This document shows, piece after piece, positions 1 to 8,019 of a DNA stretch of 64,000 bases. The stretch lies in NCBI GenBank assembly GCA_023390815.1, contig JAEWCC010000020.1:9397-73396 (forward strand), written 5' to 3'. The notes beneath the pieces were generated by a model, which saw nothing but the letters and a program-made list of their open reading frames with translations, had not been told where the DNA came from and made no database searches. The stretch's first letter is position 1. Each line of letters begins with the position of its first letter. A program made the position numbers and the translations under genes. The stretch comes from Bacillota bacterium. Lineage in GTDB: Bacteria; Bacillota; Clostridia; Christensenellales; SZUA-584.

Positions 1-435
1 CTCGCCGACGGGCTTCCTTGCAAGTTCGGCTATGTTCAGGCGCTCCAGCACATGCCGCACCTTTTTCGTGATGTCCCGAAACGACAGACCCTTCATGAAC
101 AGCAGCGGCACCATCACGTTCTCCTCCACGTTCCGGTCGGGCAGCAGACAAAAATCCTGAAACACAAAGCCGACGCGCTCACAGCGTATGCGCGCGAGCT
201 GTTTCTGCGAAAGCGCGTTGATTGCCTGTCCGCCCAGCCGGTATTCGCCCTGCGTCGGCGTAAGCAGGCAGCCTGCGATCTTGAGCAGCGTGGATTTGCC
301 GCTGCCCGACGGCCCCATGACCGCGATCATGTCGCCCGGCTCCACCGCCAAGTCGGCATGCTTCAGCGCCAATACCGCGTTGGCCTTGCCCTGATTGTAT
401 TCCATGCAAACATCCGAAAACTCTAAAAAGCTCAA
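1..435 (-). CDS. ABC transporter ATP-binding protein, MacB/LolD type (partial)
   Basis: ATPase subunit of an ABC exporter; the C-terminal part lies beyond the left edge. The 145 visible residues show Walker A (GPSGSGKST, residues 41-49) and the Q-loop (GFVFQDF, Gln 93). The signature motif and Walker B are off-window. I chose the TTG at 433-435 as start because GGAGG sits 8 nt upstream and no ATG lies near it; it begins 13 nt after the stop of the upstream permease gene. With the two FtsX-like permeases at 449 and 1798 it forms one operon. This class moves peptides, lipoproteins or antibiotics outward, or senses peptides; the substrate is unknown. Confidence 0.9.
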   Translation of the reverse strand, partial: MSFLEFSDVCMEYNQGKANAVLALKHADLAVEPGDMIAVMGPSGSGKSTLLKIAGCLLTPTQGEYRLGGQAINALSQKQLARIRCERVGFVFQDFCLLPDRNVEENVMVPLLFMKGLSFRDITKKVRHVLERLNIAELARKPVGE

Positions 436-448
436 TGATGCAACCTCC

Positions 449-1801
449 TTAATTTCCGCCCAATATCTGCGAAGGGTCCGTACGCGCGATCAGCCGCGCG
501 GCAATGACAGATGAGATCAGATAAAGCAGCGCGATACCGGCCATGGTGACGGCGCAGGCAATGGCGTTGGTATCGGCAGACATGGCGCGCACCTCGTTGA
601 CCAGCCAGATGCCGCACGCAGTGCCTGCCAGCCCTGCCACGACAAACACCAGCAAATTCCCCGCCAGGCTCAGCGCAAGTCCCTTGCGCCACGACATGCC
701 CAGCGCGTAATACAGCGCCCAGGTTTTCTTCTGCCGGTACATAAGCAGCAGGTTATAACCGAACACGCTGGCAAGCAGCATCAGCCCGGACATGATAAGG
801 TGCACGATGTAAGATTTACTGCCCTCCTGAAAGCTCGCCTGATCCTGCCGGGCGATATCCGTCAGAGAGGAGAACCGCCCGTATTTTCGGAGGTCACCCG
901 CGTTCCACTCCGTTACGGACGCCTCGGCATCCTCCTTGAAGACAAAGCAGGTCATCTGCGAAAATGCTGTCCACGTCTGCGTATCCGCGCGGGTACCGTC
1001 CACGATCAACTCCGGAGCGATCACAAAGGGGGTCGTGATATCGGAAATTGTCGCCTTCATGAACAGCCCGTCAAAAGGGGTCAGCGTAACGTCATTCATC
1101 ATATAAATATACGCGTCGCCCGAAAACCGGCCGATCACGCGCAAACGCAGCGTTCCCTTCGGCACATGGTAATCGTCCGTTGTCTGCGAGGATATATCAA
1201 GATCGTCCACCCTCGCCTCAATGACATCCCCCACCGCGTAGCATGAGTCCCAATCCTTGCCCAGAATCACCGGGATTTCCGTATTCTCGCTGCACACGAT
1301 TCCCCCGGCCTCCGCGTCGGTAAACCAGCGTCCCTCGCTCACCGAAATGGGGTAATTCCTCAGCGTAAGCGGATCGTAGGAGATCAGGTTGCGATAGATG
1401 TTGCCTTCAAGACTGACAACCCCGCCAGCCCGCCCCCTGAGCGGGTTCTCTGCCCAGCCGTCGATCGTGATGGGAAGCTGGCTGAGCCGGCTCAGGCCCT
1501 CCGCTTCCGTAACCTTCATAATCTCCTCGCGGGCGTTCCTCCAGAGCGGGCGTTCGCTTAAGTTCTGAAACTCGAGCTGATCGGACTGAAGCAAGTCGTC
1601 CCGAAACTCCTCGTCGAATATGAATACGACCGCGTTATTGTCGAATGTCCGCTCCACATACCGCAGTTTGGCAGAGGCCTCGAAGGCATAGCACATCGTG
1701 TAGGCAAACGACAGCGCCAGCACCCATACGAGAAACAGCATGGAAAGCTCCGAAAGCGCCATGGAGCGATAACGTTTCAACAAAAGATAAAGCGTTTTCA
1801 T
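449..1801 (-). CDS. FtsX-like ABC transporter permease
   Basis: Membrane subunit of 450 aa in a MacB-type ABC transporter. One membrane segment lies near residues 15-38, followed by a long extracytoplasmic domain of about 260 residues. A block of three C-terminal helices (about 325-440) ends in the arginine/proline-containing tail typical of FtsX permeases. The ATG at 1799-1801 overlaps the stop of the preceding permease by 4 bp (ATGA), so the two are probably translationally coupled. An upstream in-frame extension to 2200 is out of register with the real neighbour and was rejected. Its partner permease and the ATPase flank it on both sides. Confidence 0.88.
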   Translation of the reverse strand: MKTLYLLLKRYRSMALSELSMLFLVWVLALSFAYTMCYAFEASAKLRYVERTFDNNAVVFIFDEEFRDDLLQSDQLEFQNLSERPLWRNAREEIMKVTEAEGLSRLSQLPITIDGWAENPLRGRAGGVVSLEGNIYRNLISYDPLTLRNYPISVSEGRWFTDAEAGGIVCSENTEIPVILGKDWDSCYAVGDVIEARVDDLDISSQTTDDYHVPKGTLRLRVIGRFSGDAYIYMMNDVTLTPFDGLFMKATISDITTPFVIAPELIVDGTRADTQTWTAFSQMTCFVFKEDAEASVTEWNAGDLRKYGRFSSLTDIARQDQASFQEGSKSYIVHLIMSGLMLLASVFGYNLLLMYRQKKTWALYYALGMSWRKGLALSLAGNLLVFVVAGLAGTACGIWLVNEVRAMSADTNAIACAVTMAGIALLYLISSVIAARLIARTDPSQILGGN

Positions 1802-3045
1802 AGGGCGTCCTCCCTGCGGCGGCGCACCGATCTCGTCATGCTCCGCAGCGTCATCAGCAGCACCGCGGCCAGCAGACTCACCAAAAGCAATGCATAGGTG
1901 GCGACAGATACCTCGCTGATCCACCGAATCAACCCCGAATATGTGGCGAACAGGTGGCCTGCCGCAAGCCCGACAGTAAACGCGACAACGCTGTACGCCG
2001 CTAACTCCGCGATCAAGAGCGCCAGCAGGTATCCTTCCGTGGCTCCGCACAGCCTCAGTACCCGGTTTTGCTGCTTGTTCATCTCCATGATCGCCGTATA
2101 GAGCGAAACCACGTTGATCAGACTGAGCGCGATGGCGAGAATGTACAGCAGCAGCCGGGAAAGGTAGTCCGTAGAGTAAATCTTTCGAATATCCGCCCAC
2201 CCGGCAAACAGCGTGGCGTGATCGCTCTCAAACGCCGCCCGCATGCTCTCCTCGCTGTCGATGCCCATCATAGCCGGATCGACGATAGCCTGTGAATACA
2301 GCGCAGCCTCAATGGCATCGCGCTGCGCGTCGGAAATCGGCTCCGCATAGGAAACGCGCAGCGAGTTCACCGTATAGCCCGCTGCGATAAAATCGTCCAT
2401 GGAGATGAATACGCCCGGCAAATCCCGCTCCATCATGCTTTCCGGCTCTTCCATCCGCACACCTGAAACGTCGTAAAGCGAGCGGTTGATCCGCCGTAAA
2501 TCCACGATTGATGCGTCATACATCTCCTGACTATAGACTGCGGAAATGGAGTATGATGTTCCCTGTAACCGAAAGGGTTTGCCCAGTGTGTCTTCAGGCA
2601 AGCTGTTTTCGTCTCCCTCGGGCACGAGCGTTTCGGGGATGAGCACATTGCCCGGAGGAATTTCCTTGTCATAATAATCTTCCCCCACCATCATCAAATA
2701 AGGGACGCTGTTCGCGCAGGCTCCGAGGATATCCACGCGCTCGCTGTCATATGATACCGCGAGTATATACGATGTCTCCGGGCTTGTGCCCTCCTCTGCC
2801 AGCGCGCGGATTGCCGACACGAGCTTTCCGGCATCCAGTTCATAAAAATCGCCGTGCACCTCCACGCTGTTCGACGCCCCCGACATGTTATCCCGCAAGG
2901 TGACGAGCTGCATGGAAAGCTGGTAATACACGCCCAGCGCCATGCCGGAAATCGCGAGGCCGATCAGCAGGATCGCGAGGATACCTGCGTGCCTTTTCGC
3001 CATGCGCTTGATATTCAGCCGGAGTATCCGGATAAAGCCGACCAT
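1798..3045 (-). CDS. FtsX-like ABC transporter permease
   Basis: First gene of the ABC exporter operon, 415 aa. An N-terminal helix lies near residues 22-42, followed by a large extracytoplasmic domain. Three helices near 295-400 end in a basic tail (SVRRRRED). It has the same layout as the permease downstream, so the complex is probably a heterodimer of two four-helix FtsX/MacB subunits. The start has an AAGGAGG ribosome binding site. A small secreted protein is encoded immediately upstream on the same strand (3116-3520), which may be a substrate or partner; that link is inferred only from position. Confidence 0.87.
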   Translation of the reverse strand: MVGFIRILRLNIKRMAKRHAGILAILLIGLAISGMALGVYYQLSMQLVTLRDNMSGASNSVEVHGDFYELDAGKLVSAIRALAEEGTSPETSYILAVSYDSERVDILGACANSVPYLMMVGEDYYDKEIPPGNVLIPETLVPEGDENSLPEDTLGKPFRLQGTSYSISAVYSQEMYDASIVDLRRINRSLYDVSGVRMEEPESMMERDLPGVFISMDDFIAAGYTVNSLRVSYAEPISDAQRDAIEAALYSQAIVDPAMMGIDSEESMRAAFESDHATLFAGWADIRKIYSTDYLSRLLLYILAIALSLINVVSLYTAIMEMNKQQNRVLRLCGATEGYLLALLIAELAAYSVVAFTVGLAAGHLFATYSGLIRWISEVSVATYALLLVSLLAAVLLMTLRSMTRSVRRRREDAL

Positions 3046-3115
3046 GGTGCCTCCTTATTGTTAATGAGAATACTTGTGAAATGCAGGGAGTCGTAGGATT
3101 TAGCTGCGGAGAGGC

Positions 3116-3520
3116 TTAATCGTCATAGGCTGTGCCAGTCTTTGTCGTATTGCTTGTCCTGCAAGTTGCAAGCCATGAGTTTTTCGCCCATTCCATTGCG
3201 AAACTTTCGCTAATGGTATGCAGAGAGGAAACCGAAGAGCAATAACTAGAGTCTTTTGGTTGTCCGTATACAGTCTGGGACCCCGCAGCCGGATTAAGTA
3301 CGGGGAAAATACTTGCCCGGGGATTACAAGTAAGTCTGTTATTATAAGCACCATCACCAGAATGTATTTTCCCCGTTGTTGTCGAGGTTGCCCTCATGCG
3401 ATTACTCGCAATTGACACGGAACCCGAACCGGGAGTCGTGCATGCCAATGCCGAAGCCATCGAAATACAAAAAACGAGCAGTATAACTACAGATACCGAA
3501 ATCACAAAATACCTTTTCAT
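3116..3520 (-). CDS. small secreted protein of unknown function
   Basis: Protein of 134 aa with a clear signal peptide: basic MKR, a hydrophobic stretch near residues 4-22, and a likely cut after SMASA. The mature part is rich in Ser, Thr and Asn and has several cysteines (near residues 27, 64, 93 and 119), so disulfides are possible. AGGAGCGC precedes the ATG. The gene is more AT-rich than its neighbours. A possible sigma-A -35 (TTGACA on the minus strand, 3664-3669) lies about 145 nt upstream with a poorly defined -10. I do not recognise the family. Its position beside the MacB-like exporter resembles bacteriocin or exported-peptide loci, but there is no direct evidence for that role. Confidence 0.7.
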   Translation of the reverse strand: MKRYFVISVSVVILLVFCISMASALACTTPGSGSVSIASNRMRATSTTTGKIHSGDGAYNNRLTCNPRASIFPVLNPAAGSQTVYGQPKDSSYCSSVSSLHTISESFAMEWAKNSWLATCRTSNTTKTGTAYDD

Positions 3521-3746
3521 AATTTGCGCTCCTTTTTAAATGTACCCGCATTTCACAAACTAAATATACTATTTTTAAAGTAAAGGCTTAGACACGAGAA
3601 ACAGTTAATTCGCTCCATGTTGATGTCGATTTTTGGGTTTAATTAATATTAACATGCTTTTTCTGTCAAGTAAATGTATTTATTCTTTTATCATACAATT
3701 TATTGATTATTCTGTTAACCACATGTTTTTCCATTGTCCACATACC

Positions 3747-6104
3747 TTACGGCATATATTCCTCCTCTTCTTGCAGCGCGATCTCCATCCGCGCAGATTC
3801 CGCGCCGGTCAGCGGCTGCCCGTCCACCTCAATCTCCGGATGCACCGGCAGCACAAAGTACTGATAGGAATGACCGTATCGCACGGTATCGTCGCGCAGA
3901 GATACCTTATTCTTGCTGCCAGAGAACTCCCCAATCTTGACGGTCTGTTCGGTGGCGATGTCGATACGCATGACGCGGTAAACCACCCAGCTCTCCAGCG
4001 GGGTGAACGAGATCTCCGGATACCCTCCCCCGCCGTTCGTCACGGAAAGATCGGTCGGCGGCTTGGGGACTGTCCAGTAGGTGGAGTACTGGGTAGGTGC
4101 TTCTCCCTTCAGGAAAAATTCATCGATCGCTTGGTCCTCCGGCGTAAAAGCGCTCGCGAGCAGGGGCACCTCTTCCACGAAAAGCGACTTCCGGTCGATC
4201 GTCGCCTCCACGACTCCATCCGGCTGCACGAACGCGGGCGCGGCCTGTTTGCTGTACAGGTACTCATAAACCTGTTTGATGAGCAGCGTGGGGTACGTGC
4301 CGCCCGTTACATCGGCAGGCAGGCAATGCGCTTCGTCGGTCGAGTCAAAGCCCATCCAGGTACACACCGTATATTCCGGGTTAAACGCAACCGTCCATGC
4401 GTCCTTATTGCCGCTGATATTATCGGTGCCCGACGTACCCGTCTTGGCAGCCAGGCTCACGCCGTCGATTTTCATCCTGCGGGCGGTTCCGCCCTCCACC
4501 GTACTCTCCAGCACCGAAGTCATCAAAAATGCTGTATCCTCCGAAAGCACAGACGTTTTCGTTTCGGGGCGTTCGTAAACCACCTCGCCGCGCGCATCCT
4601 CGATGCGTACTATGCAGCTGGGATACGAATAATACCCGCCGTTCGCGAACGGTGTGAATGCGTTGCACAGCGACAGCGGGGTAACACCCTTGGTAAAACC
4701 GCCGAGCGCCAAAGTAAGTCCCGTATCCTGCGGTTCGAAGGGGATGCCCACGCGCGAGGCGTACATTTTGGCCGTTTCGACGCCCACCGCCTGCAACGTA
4801 CGCACCGCCGGGAGATTCAGCGAGGACGCAAGTGCCTCTCGCACTGTCACCCAGCCCGCGTAACTGTCCGAGAAATTCTTGGGCATATAGCCGTTGAAAT
4901 CGGCCTTTTCATCCAGAACCAGCGTTGCGGGAGAATAGTCCAGCTTCTCCATGGCAGGCGCGTAAACGAGTACCGGTTTAATCGTAGAACCCGGCTGCCG
5001 CTTCATATCGAGCACGCGGTTGAGACCGCGCCGCGTTTCATACTGCCTTCCTCCCATGATCGCCCGGATCTCGCTGGTTTTGCTGTCCAGAATGACGAGC
5101 GCCGCCTGGCACGGTTCGCCGTCCGTAGCGTTTCCCGGAAAATTGGCGCTGTTTTTAAAGAGCTTGTCTACTTCGTTTTGCAGGTTCTGGTCAAGCGTCG
5201 TATAGATACGGTAGCCGCTGGCAAGCAGCTCTTCCGTCTCCATATTCAATACGTCCTCCGCTTCGCAGAGCACCATATCGGTGAAATAGTCAGATTTGGC
5301 TTCCACCTCGGGCACCAGAACGATCTTCTCGGCTTTGGCCTGCGCTTCCTGTTCTGGCGTGATGAATCCCTGATCGGCCATCAGCGACAGTATGAGGTCG
5401 CGCCGTTCGACGGACCGATCCATGTGCAGATGCGGCGCATAGTTCGTGGGAGACTTGATTACCCCGGCTAACAGCGCCGCCTGCGATACCGATAGCGTCT
5501 GCGTTGTTTTTCCGAAGTACACCTTGGCGGCGGCTTCAATACCGTAAGCCCCGTTGCCGAAATAAATATAATTCAGGTACATTTCCAGAATTTGATCCTT
5601 GGTATATACCTGTTCAAGCTCGTAGGCCATCACGGCTTCCTGCAGCTTTCGCGACATGGTCTTGACGCCTGTCAAGCAAGTCAATTTAACGAATTGCTGT
5701 GATATCGTGCTGGCCCCCTGAGAGAGACTGCCGCTCTTGATATCTTCGAGAAAGGCGCCCAGAATACGCACAATGTCGACACCATTATGTTCGTAAAAAC
5801 GCGAGTCCTCAACCGCGATAAATGCGTTCTTCACGTATTCCGGAATATCCTTGATGGGCACATAGACGCGATTTTGAAGCCCGTGAAGCGCAACCGTCTC
5901 GGTGTTATCGGCGTCGTAGATCAACAGGGTCTGCTGCATGTCGCCAATATTCTTCGGATCGAATTCCTTCCATTCATCAAGACCCATCAGATAGGAAAAG
6001 AAAAAAAGGAAGCAGGCAAATCCCGCAACCAGGCCGGACAACACCAACCTTTTGATCCATTTCCACACTTTGCTCTTCTTTTTCAATTGTCCATGCCTGC
6101 CCAT
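3747..6104 (-). CDS. class A penicillin-binding protein (transglycosylase/transpeptidase)
   Basis: Bifunctional peptidoglycan synthase of 785 aa that polymerises glycan strands and cross-links peptides outside the membrane. It has a short basic N-terminus and a membrane anchor near residues 20-42. The glycosyltransferase domain carries the EDSRFYEHNG and QGASTISQQF motifs. The transpeptidase domain carries SxxK (GSTIKP), SxN (SSLN) and KTG (AAKTGTSGT), all intact. The C-terminal 120 residues look like a fibronectin type III fold. The ATG at 6102-6104 follows AAAGGA at good spacing; an in-frame extension upstream to 6197 lacks a ribosome binding site. It is transcribed divergently from spoIIA. 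Confidence 0.93.
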   Translation of the reverse strand: MGRHGQLKKKSKVWKWIKRLVLSGLVAGFACFLFFFSYLMGLDEWKEFDPKNIGDMQQTLLIYDADNTETVALHGLQNRVYVPIKDIPEYVKNAFIAVEDSRFYEHNGVDIVRILGAFLEDIKSGSLSQGASTISQQFVKLTCLTGVKTMSRKLQEAVMAYELEQVYTKDQILEMYLNYIYFGNGAYGIEAAAKVYFGKTTQTLSVSQAALLAGVIKSPTNYAPHLHMDRSVERRDLILSLMADQGFITPEQEAQAKAEKIVLVPEVEAKSDYFTDMVLCEAEDVLNMETEELLASGYRIYTTLDQNLQNEVDKLFKNSANFPGNATDGEPCQAALVILDSKTSEIRAIMGGRQYETRRGLNRVLDMKRQPGSTIKPVLVYAPAMEKLDYSPATLVLDEKADFNGYMPKNFSDSYAGWVTVREALASSLNLPAVRTLQAVGVETAKMYASRVGIPFEPQDTGLTLALGGFTKGVTPLSLCNAFTPFANGGYYSYPSCIVRIEDARGEVVYERPETKTSVLSEDTAFLMTSVLESTVEGGTARRMKIDGVSLAAKTGTSGTDNISGNKDAWTVAFNPEYTVCTWMGFDSTDEAHCLPADVTGGTYPTLLIKQVYEYLYSKQAAPAFVQPDGVVEATIDRKSLFVEEVPLLASAFTPEDQAIDEFFLKGEAPTQYSTYWTVPKPPTDLSVTNGGGGYPEISFTPLESWVVYRVMRIDIATEQTVKIGEFSGSKNKVSLRDDTVRYGHSYQYFVLPVHPEIEVDGQPLTGAESARMEIALQEEEEYMP

Positions 6105-6169
6105 GCCGTCATTTTCCTTTTGCACTTTTGCTGGATTTAGCCTGTGCGAATTGCGGTTTGAATATAATT

Positions 6170-6176
6170 TTCGACA
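6170..6176 (-). promoter_or_regulatory. candidate Spo0A box upstream of spoIIA
   Basis: The minus strand reads TGTCGAA, an exact match to the 0A-box consensus bound by phosphorylated Spo0A. It lies about 52 bp upstream of the sigma-H -35 element of spoIIAA. In Bacillus subtilis the spoIIA promoter is activated by Spo0A from boxes upstream of a sigma-H promoter, so position and partner both fit. A 7-bp site can occur by chance, hence moderate confidence. Confidence 0.6.
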
Positions 6177-6227
6177 TAAACCAAAATGTAACATCAAAAG
6201 AAGTGTTTTTCCGCTAAAACCTCTTAA

Positions 6228-6252
6228 AGGAAAGCGAAGGCGCAGACCGAAT
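6228..6252 (+). promoter_or_regulatory. sigma-H-type promoter of the spoIIA operon
   Basis: The -35 region reads AAAGGAAAG (6226-6234, fits RNAGGAWWW apart from its final G) and the -10 region reads ACCGAAT (6246-6252, fits RNNGAAT), separated by 11 bp. This is the sigma-H consensus spacing. Transcription would start near 6259, giving a leader of about 27 nt before the spoIIAA ATG. Confidence 0.75.
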
Positions 6253-6285
6253 AGGCTTTAAGATCACCACGAAAGGAAGATTGGC

Positions 6286-6594
6286 ATGCGGGTAAAATTG
6301 CAACACAACACGGGCTGCCTGACCGCCAGCCTATACGGAGAGCTTGATCACCACAGCGCGCCGGAAGTAAAAGGGACGCTCGATGACGCGCTGCAGCGGT
6401 TCGCCGACGCAGATCTGATCCTGGACCTGAAGAACTTAAGCTTTATGGACAGTTCGGGATTAGGGGTGCTGCTGGGGCGATACAAATTGCTCAAGTCGCG
6501 CGGGCGGGGTCTGTACGTGAGAAACGTGGGGCAGCAGATCGAAAAAGTTTTCAACGTCAGCGGAATATACCGCATCATACCCAAAATAAAATAG
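6286..6594 (+). CDS. spoIIAA: anti-sigma F factor antagonist SpoIIAA
   Basis: STAS-domain protein of 102 aa. When unphosphorylated it binds the SpoIIAB-sigma F complex and frees sigma F in the forespore. The phosphorylated serine lies in the conserved MDSSGLGVLLGR segment (residues 54-65). Length matches the family (about 115 aa). The ATG has GAAAGGAAG upstream. It is first in the spoIIAA-spoIIAB-sigF operon, 11 bp before spoIIAB, and is preceded by a sigma-H promoter and a 0A box. The gene order is the same as in Bacillus and other spore formers. Confidence 0.96.
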   Translation: MRVKLQHNTGCLTASLYGELDHHSAPEVKGTLDDALQRFADADLILDLKNLSFMDSSGLGVLLGRYKLLKSRGRGLYVRNVGQQIEKVFNVSGIYRIIPKIK

Positions 6595-6605
6595 CGGGGG
6601 CGCAT

Positions 6606-7025
6606 ATGAAAAACATAATGGAGCTAAAGCTTTTAAGCCTTTCGGAAAACGAAAGCTTTGCCAGAAGCGTTGTGGGCGCGTTTGCCACTCAGCTCGACCC
6701 GACGCTTGAAGAGGTTGCGGACATTAAGACAGCCGTTTCGGAAGCGGTAACGAACTGCATCGTACACGCATATCCGGGTACCGTCGGTGAAATCATGATC
6801 ATCGCGGAGCTTGGTGAGCGCCGCATTCGCGTTCGCGTGACGGACTTTGGCGTCGGCATACAGGATGTCGCGCAGGCGCGCCAGCCCTTCTACAGCACGG
6901 CGGGCGACGATGCGCGAAGCGGCATGGGCTTCACTGTGATGGAAACGTTTATGGATGAAGTCAGCGTGGACTCGGCACCCGGAAGCGGAACCACGGTGGA
7001 GATGATGAAGGCCATCGGCCGATAG
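6606..7025 (+). CDS. spoIIAB: anti-sigma F factor / serine kinase SpoIIAB
   Basis: GHKL-type kinase of 139 aa that holds sigma F inactive and phosphorylates SpoIIAA. The N box with the ATP-binding Asn is seen as EAVTNCIVHAY (residues 39-49). The G1 motif DFGVGIQDV and the G2 region with RSGMGFTVME are intact. GGGGGCG precedes the ATG at 6606; a second in-frame ATG 12 nt later is possible. It sits between spoIIAA and sigF with short gaps. Confidence 0.96.
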   Translation: MKNIMELKLLSLSENESFARSVVGAFATQLDPTLEEVADIKTAVSEAVTNCIVHAYPGTVGEIMIIAELGERRIRVRVTDFGVGIQDVAQARQPFYSTAGDDARSGMGFTVMETFMDEVSVDSAPGSGTTVEMMKAIGR

Positions 7026-7033
7026 GATACGAT

Positions 7034-7768
7034 ATGTCAGGCAATGGCGTGCTCGGACACGAGGAAAGCCTGCGGCTGATCAAAGCCGCTCAGCGCGGAG
7101 ATGAGGAAGCGAAGGAAACGATGATCGTCCGCAATACGGCGCTCGTGAAAAGTATTGTAAAAAAGTTTTTAAATCGCGGTGTGGAGTTCGATGACCTCAT
7201 GCAGATCGGCAGCCTCGGTCTGGTGAAGGCTGTTTTGGGTTACGATCCAAGTTATGACGTTCGTTTCTCCACCTACGCCGTACCCATGATCGCGGGAGAA
7301 ATCAAACGCTTCCTGCGCGACGACGGCATCATCAAGGTGAGCCGTTCACTGCGCGAGAAATCGTTCGAAATTTTCAGCATCAAGGCAAGAATGAAGGAAG
7401 AGCTTCAACGCGAGCCCACGGTAGAAGAACTCGCTGTGCGGCTGGAAATGTCACCCGAAGACATCGTTTTTGCGATGGAAGCGGTACGCAGCCCCGTATC
7501 GATCTATGAGCCTGCTTTCGATGACGACACAAGCAAAACGCTTCTCATCGATACGATGTGCGAAAACAGCGATAACGACATGATCGACAAGATATTGCTG
7601 CGCGAATTGCTGGGCAAGCTGACACCTAAGGAACGCCAGCTCATTATGCTGCGATTTTACAGCGATAAGACGCAAATGGAGATTGCCCAGATCCTTGGCG
7701 TCTCACAGGTGCAGGTATCGCGCCTGATCACGAAAACGATCTCAAAACTCAAAAAAGCCGTCGAATAA
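7034..7768 (+). CDS. sigF: RNA polymerase forespore sigma factor sigma F
   Basis: Sigma-70 family factor of 244 aa that starts the forespore programme. Region 2 is evident (DDLMQIGSLGLVKAV, then the FSTYAVPMIAGEIKRFLRDDG -10 recognition helix region). Region 3 (KVSRSLREK) and region 4 with the helix-turn-helix (QMEIAQILGVSQVQVSRL) follow. Size and motifs match SigF of Clostridia and Bacilli. It starts 8 bp after spoIIAB and is followed by the spoVA genes, as in Bacillus subtilis. Confidence 0.96.
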   Translation: MSGNGVLGHEESLRLIKAAQRGDEEAKETMIVRNTALVKSIVKKFLNRGVEFDDLMQIGSLGLVKAVLGYDPSYDVRFSTYAVPMIAGEIKRFLRDDGIIKVSRSLREKSFEIFSIKARMKEELQREPTVEELAVRLEMSPEDIVFAMEAVRSPVSIYEPAFDDDTSKTLLIDTMCENSDNDMIDKILLRELLGKLTPKERQLIMLRFYSDKTQMEIAQILGVSQVQVSRLITKTISKLKKAVE

Positions 7769-7769
7769 T

Positions 7770-7799
7770 TCAATAATTACGGCCGCACTGCAAATAATA
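7770..7799 (+). promoter_or_regulatory. candidate sigma-G-type promoter for the spoVA genes
   Basis: A -35 element TCAATA (7770-7775) is followed after 17 bp by AATAATA (7793-7799). The sigma-G consensus is TGAATA, 17-18 bp, CATACTA, so the match is 5 of 6 and 5 of 7. spoVA is transcribed by sigma-G in Bacillus. The site is just after the sigF stop codon, where such a promoter is expected. Confidence 0.5.
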
Positions 7800-7804
7800 C
7801 AAAT

Positions 7805-7828
7805 GCGCCCTTTTTAAGCAAAGGGTGC
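7805..7828 (+). other. stem-loop between sigF and spoVA
   Basis: GCGCCCTTT and AAAGGGTGC form a 9-bp stem (one G-U pair) around a 6-nt loop. No U-run follows on the plus strand, so it is not a standard terminator. It would begin at the predicted +1 of the sigma-G-like promoter, so it may protect the 5' end of the spoVA transcript or slow read-through from sigF. Confidence 0.45.
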
Positions 7829-7881
7829 ATAAAAAGCGTGCGGCTTTTTGCTGCCGCGCAAAGGATGGGAGCGGAGCGTTT

Positions 7882-8019
7882 TTGCTGGACTGGCTGCAAC
7901 AACACCGACGCATGGTCACCACGGCGTTTTGTTTGCTGATTGCTGCGCTGATCATACTGATTATTGCGTTGGCATTGTTTTCGGGTAACAAAACGTTTAT
8001 CAACGCCTGGTATGTATGA
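7882..8019 (+). CDS. small single-pass membrane protein between sigF and spoVAA
   Basis: A 45-aa protein starting at TTG 7882 with two GGAG motifs upstream (7868-7871 and 7873-7876). The frame stays open upstream to a GTG at 7825 (64 aa) but that start lies in a hairpin. After a short cationic segment (QQHRR) it has one strongly hydrophobic helix (about residues 12-34). Its TGA overlaps the spoVAA ATG, suggesting translational coupling. I do not recognise it. From position it is probably forespore-expressed with spoVA. Confidence 0.5.
   Translation: MLDWLQQHRRMVTTAFCLLIAALIILIIALALFSGNKTFINAWYV

Noticed and set aside
3633..5471. Long plus-strand open frame of about 612 codons
   Set aside because: It lies wholly antisense to the penicillin-binding protein, whose motifs are intact; the frame is rich in Arg and His as expected for a shadow and has no ribosome binding site.
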